DNA of 7,981 nt. Source: Syntrophobacterales bacterium (GTDB lineage Bacteria; Desulfobacterota; Syntrophorhabdia; Syntrophorhabdales; WCHB1-27). Under the pieces are notes generated by a model. It did not search any database. It had not been told where the DNA came from and saw nothing but the letters and a program-made list of their open reading frames with translations. Position 1 is the stretch's first letter; every line of letters begins with the position of its first letter. Below, in pieces: positions 6,286-7,981 of the stretch. The translations under genes and the position numbers were made by a program. Location of the stretch: the NCBI GenBank assembly GCA_017881765.1, contig JADGQN010000216.1, positions 1-7,981 of the forward strand, written 5' to 3'.

Positions 6286-7593
6286 ATGCAAGGCCCAATC
6301 GTCGGCGTATACGGAATCATGGTCATGTTCGCGGTGCTGTTTCTGTTCAGGATACCTGCAGGGTTCACCATGGCCATTGTCGGGTTCCTGGGCTTTGCCT
6401 ATGTCACTTCTCTGCAAGCGGCTCTCGGCATGATCGGTACTGACATGTGGAACATTTTCTCAAATTACGGGCTCACCGTTATCCCTATGTTTATTCTCGT
6501 AGGTGAATTCGTACATTATGCAGGTTACAACGACGGCCTCTATCACGCAACCTATAAATGGTTCGGCCATTATAAGGGCGGTTTGGCCATCACCACCATC
6601 ATGGCGTGCGCCGCCTTTTCCGCTATCAGCGGCAGTAACACCGCAACAGCAGCCACCATGAGCCAGGTGGCGATCCCGGCCATGAGAAAATATGGCTATC
6701 ATCCAATGCTTAACGCCGGTTCTGTTGCGGCCGGGGCCACCCTCGGCGTTTTGATCCCGCCGAGCATCGTGCTCGTCGTGTACGGGCTATACACCGGCCA
6801 GTCAATAGGTAAGCTCTTTTTCGGCAACGTCATACCAAGTGCTATACTGACCATTCTTATTGCAGCGACCGTAGGCTACATCTGCTGGCGCCATCCAACC
6901 TGGGGACCTGCCGGCGAGAAAAGCACGTGGCGGGAGCGGTTTAAGGCACTCCCGGACATCATCGACATCCTGATACTCTTCGCCATCATTATGTACGCCC
7001 TTTTTACAGGCGTAGTCACCGCCACTGAAGCGGCGGCGGCAAGCTGCGCCCTCGGCCTTATCATCTGTCTTGTGCGCCGGAAGCTGACGTGGAAACATTT
7101 CATCTTGTCCGTCGTCGATACCTTGCGCATCTCATGTCTTGTCTTCATGATCGTGGCAGGGGCCGTCATTTTCGGCCGTTTCCTCACGGTCACCCGGCTT
7201 CCCTTTGAGGCCGCGGACTGGATCAGTACCCTGGCTCTCCCGAACTGGATCCTCCTCTGGATAGTCTTGTTCTGTTACATTATCGGGGGGTGCGTGATGG
7301 ACGCGCTCGCCTTCCTGCTCGTCTCCCTGCCCATTTTCTACCCCATTGTCACGGCCATGGGCTACGACCCCATCTGGTTCGGCCAGGTAATCACCATCGT
7401 GACAACCATGGGTTCCATCATGCCGCCGATCGGGATATGTTGTTACGTGGTCGCGGGCATGGCGAAAGATATTCCGCTGGCAACGGTCTTTCGGGGAGGG
7501 CTCTATTACATTCCGGCATATATTCTTTCAATCATATTCTTGATGCTGTCGCCGTATTGGACGGTGCTGTGTTTGTCTAATCTCGTCAGATAG
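6286..7593 (+). CDS. dctM: TRAP transporter large permease, DctM family
   Basis: This is the large membrane subunit that forms the cation-coupled transport path. The 435-residue product is strongly hydrophobic throughout, with many membrane helices, and matches the usual DctM length (about 425-435). Two pseudo-symmetric hairpin-loop regions are visible: SAISGSNTATAATMSQVAIP (113-131) followed by GATLGVLIPPSI (150-161) in the first half, and MGSIMPPIGI with Pro380-Pro381 in the second half. The helical hairpin tips of the elevator-type transport domain lie in such regions. Start ATG 6286 is preceded by GAAGAGGAG overlapping the end of dctQ. No obvious truncation or frameshift. TRAP systems use an ion gradient (commonly sodium) and move carboxylates inward; the ligand is unknown here. 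Confidence 0.92.
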   Translation: MQGPIVGVYGIMVMFAVLFLFRIPAGFTMAIVGFLGFAYVTSLQAALGMIGTDMWNIFSNYGLTVIPMFILVGEFVHYAGYNDGLYHATYKWFGHYKGGLAITTIMACAAFSAISGSNTATAATMSQVAIPAMRKYGYHPMLNAGSVAAGATLGVLIPPSIVLVVYGLYTGQSIGKLFFGNVIPSAILTILIAATVGYICWRHPTWGPAGEKSTWRERFKALPDIIDILILFAIIMYALFTGVVTATEAAAASCALGLIICLVRRKLTWKHFILSVVDTLRISCLVFMIVAGAVIFGRFLTVTRLPFEAADWISTLALPNWILLWIVLFCYIIGGCVMDALAFLLVSLPIFYPIVTAMGYDPIWFGQVITIVTTMGSIMPPIGICCYVVAGMAKDIPLATVFRGGLYYIPAYILSIIFLMLSPYWTVLCLSNLVR

Positions 7594-7600
7594 CGAGGAG

Positions 7601-7727
7601 CGGCCGGGCGCCTTTCGCGCCTAACTTTGTCGACTTCGGGAGTCGCGCGATCCTCAACGTACCAATAGGTACGCCTCCGGTCGGCGACCCCTCGTCTTCG
7701 CGTTATCCATCGAAATTCGCCCGGCCG
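7601..7727. other. Structured intergenic element after dctM (possible RNA or repeat)
   Basis: CGGCCGGGCG (7601-7610) and CGCCCGGCCG (7718-7727) form a perfect 10-bp closing inverted repeat around 107 nt. Inside it are CGACT/AGTCG (7631-7645, loop TCGGG), CGTACC/GGTACG (7658-7673, loop AATA) and GGTC/GACC (7679-7689, loop GGC). The layout looks like a closing stem with three branches and starts 7 nt after the dctM stop. It could be a 3' stabilising element, a terminator-like structure, or an intergenic repeat; the active strand is unknown. A GGCGC/GCGCC hairpin (7607-7621) competes with the outer stem. No T run follows. Confidence 0.5.
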
Positions 7728-7809
7728 GTACCGTATTGTCGTCCGGTCAGCGCTTCGCGGTTACTCGTCTCCGTCTGATCACATCGATAATTCGCACGTA
7801 TAACCCCTC

Positions 7810-7850
7810 TCCCCTCGCGGGTAGCGCAGCATCCTGTAAGGATGAGGGGA
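7810..7850. repeat. Hairpin upstream of the right-edge promoter
   Basis: CATCCT (7830-7835) pairs with AGGATG (7839-7844) across a 3-nt loop. An outer arm TCCCCTC (7810-7816) matches GAGGGGA (7844-7850), sharing one base with the inner stem. It could be part of a terminator region for the upstream operon, but no T run follows. Confidence 0.35.
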
Positions 7851-7891
7851 TGACAATCCCTATCGCTTTCCCCCGTTTCAGTAAGTAAAAG

Positions 7892-7919
7892 TTGACAGTA
7901 CAGCAGCTGCTGTTATAAT
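7892..7919 (+). promoter_or_regulatory. Consensus sigma-70 promoter with embedded palindromic operator candidate
   Basis: TTGACA (7892-7897) and TATAAT (7914-7919) match the -35 and -10 consensus exactly, separated by 16 nt. ACAGCAGCTGCTGT (7900-7913) is a perfect 14-bp palindrome filling nearly the whole spacer, the classic place for a repressor operator. The expected transcription start (about 7925-7927) falls in the following Shine-Dalgarno region. The promoter probably drives the gene beginning at the window edge. Confidence 0.75.
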
Positions 7920-7935
7920 TGGGGAAGGAGGTGCT

Positions 7936-7981
7936 GTGCCCGGCCACATACACCGTGCGTTCGTCATTACAGCGGCTTGTA
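7936..7981 (+). CDS. Possible 5' end of a new gene, cut by the window edge
   Basis: A near-perfect Shine-Dalgarno AAGGAGGTG (7925-7933) sits just after the promoter. GTG 7936 opens a frame with no stop to the window end, reading (M)PGHIHRAFVITAAC. GTG 7931 in another frame is also open but overlaps the ribosome site. Spacing from GGAGG to GTG 7936 is 4 nt, which is short, and 15 codons are too few for identification. The product is unknown. Confidence 0.3.
   Translation, partial: MPGHIHRAFVITAAC

Noticed and set aside
7607..7621. GGCGC/GCGCC hairpin as an intrinsic terminator for the transporter operon
   Set aside because: No T-rich tract follows (TAACTTTG), and the hairpin competes with the longer closing stem of the structured element.
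7747..7953. A 68-codon minus-strand frame at the right edge
   Set aside because: It runs antisense through the hairpin and consensus promoter, and no domain or ribosome site is evident.

Overview
The window carries one co-directional (+ strand) cluster of seven genes from what is probably an anaerobic, moderately GC-rich Gram-negative bacterium. My best guess is a deltaproteobacterial-type (Desulfobacterota/Syntrophorhabdus-like) degrader of aromatic compounds. The guess rests on gene content (a 4-hydroxybenzoyl-CoA-reductase-type molybdoenzyme beside a TRAP transporter) and on the style of the intergenic repeats. It is not a sequence match, since none could be run.

Region 1 (25-4337) is a tightly packed enzyme operon. 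It encodes the FAD subunit (25-1050), the 2[2Fe-2S] subunit (about 1043-1609) and the molybdenum catalytic subunit (1612-3897) of a xanthine-oxidase-family enzyme, then a small VOC/glyoxalase-fold protein (3894-4337). The reading frames overlap or nearly touch (8 nt, 2 nt and 4 nt), so translation is probably coupled. The FAD subunit has the cysteine-bearing insertion (C122, C138, C146, C155) that marks 4-hydroxybenzoyl-CoA reductases, where an extra [4Fe-4S] cluster allows low-potential electrons to drive reductive removal of a ring hydroxyl. The VOC protein resembles methylmalonyl-CoA epimerase but lacks a metal-binding histidine.

Region 2 (4404-7593) is a complete DctP-type TRAP transporter: periplasmic binding protein (4404-5435), small membrane subunit (5798-6283) and large membrane subunit (6286-7593). 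An unusual 362-nt spacer between the binding-protein gene and the membrane genes is packed with short repeats, a long imperfect hairpin and a GC-rich double-hairpin element of REP type. The working model is that the transporter imports an aromatic or related carboxylate, a CoA ligase outside the window activates it, and the molybdoenzyme reduces the CoA thioester.

Region 3 (7594-7981) is non-coding until its very end. A structured element of about 130 nt, closed by a perfect 10-bp inverted repeat, follows the transporter. A second hairpin comes next, then a textbook sigma-70 promoter (TTGACA, 16 nt, TATAAT) whose spacer holds a perfect 14-bp palindrome, and a strong Shine-Dalgarno that probably starts a new gene cut off by the window edge.

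The most noteworthy points are the reductase-type cluster with altered active-site motifs and a metal-site-deficient VOC partner, the repeat-filled dctP-dctQ spacer, the structured element after dctM, and the palindrome-containing promoter at the right edge.
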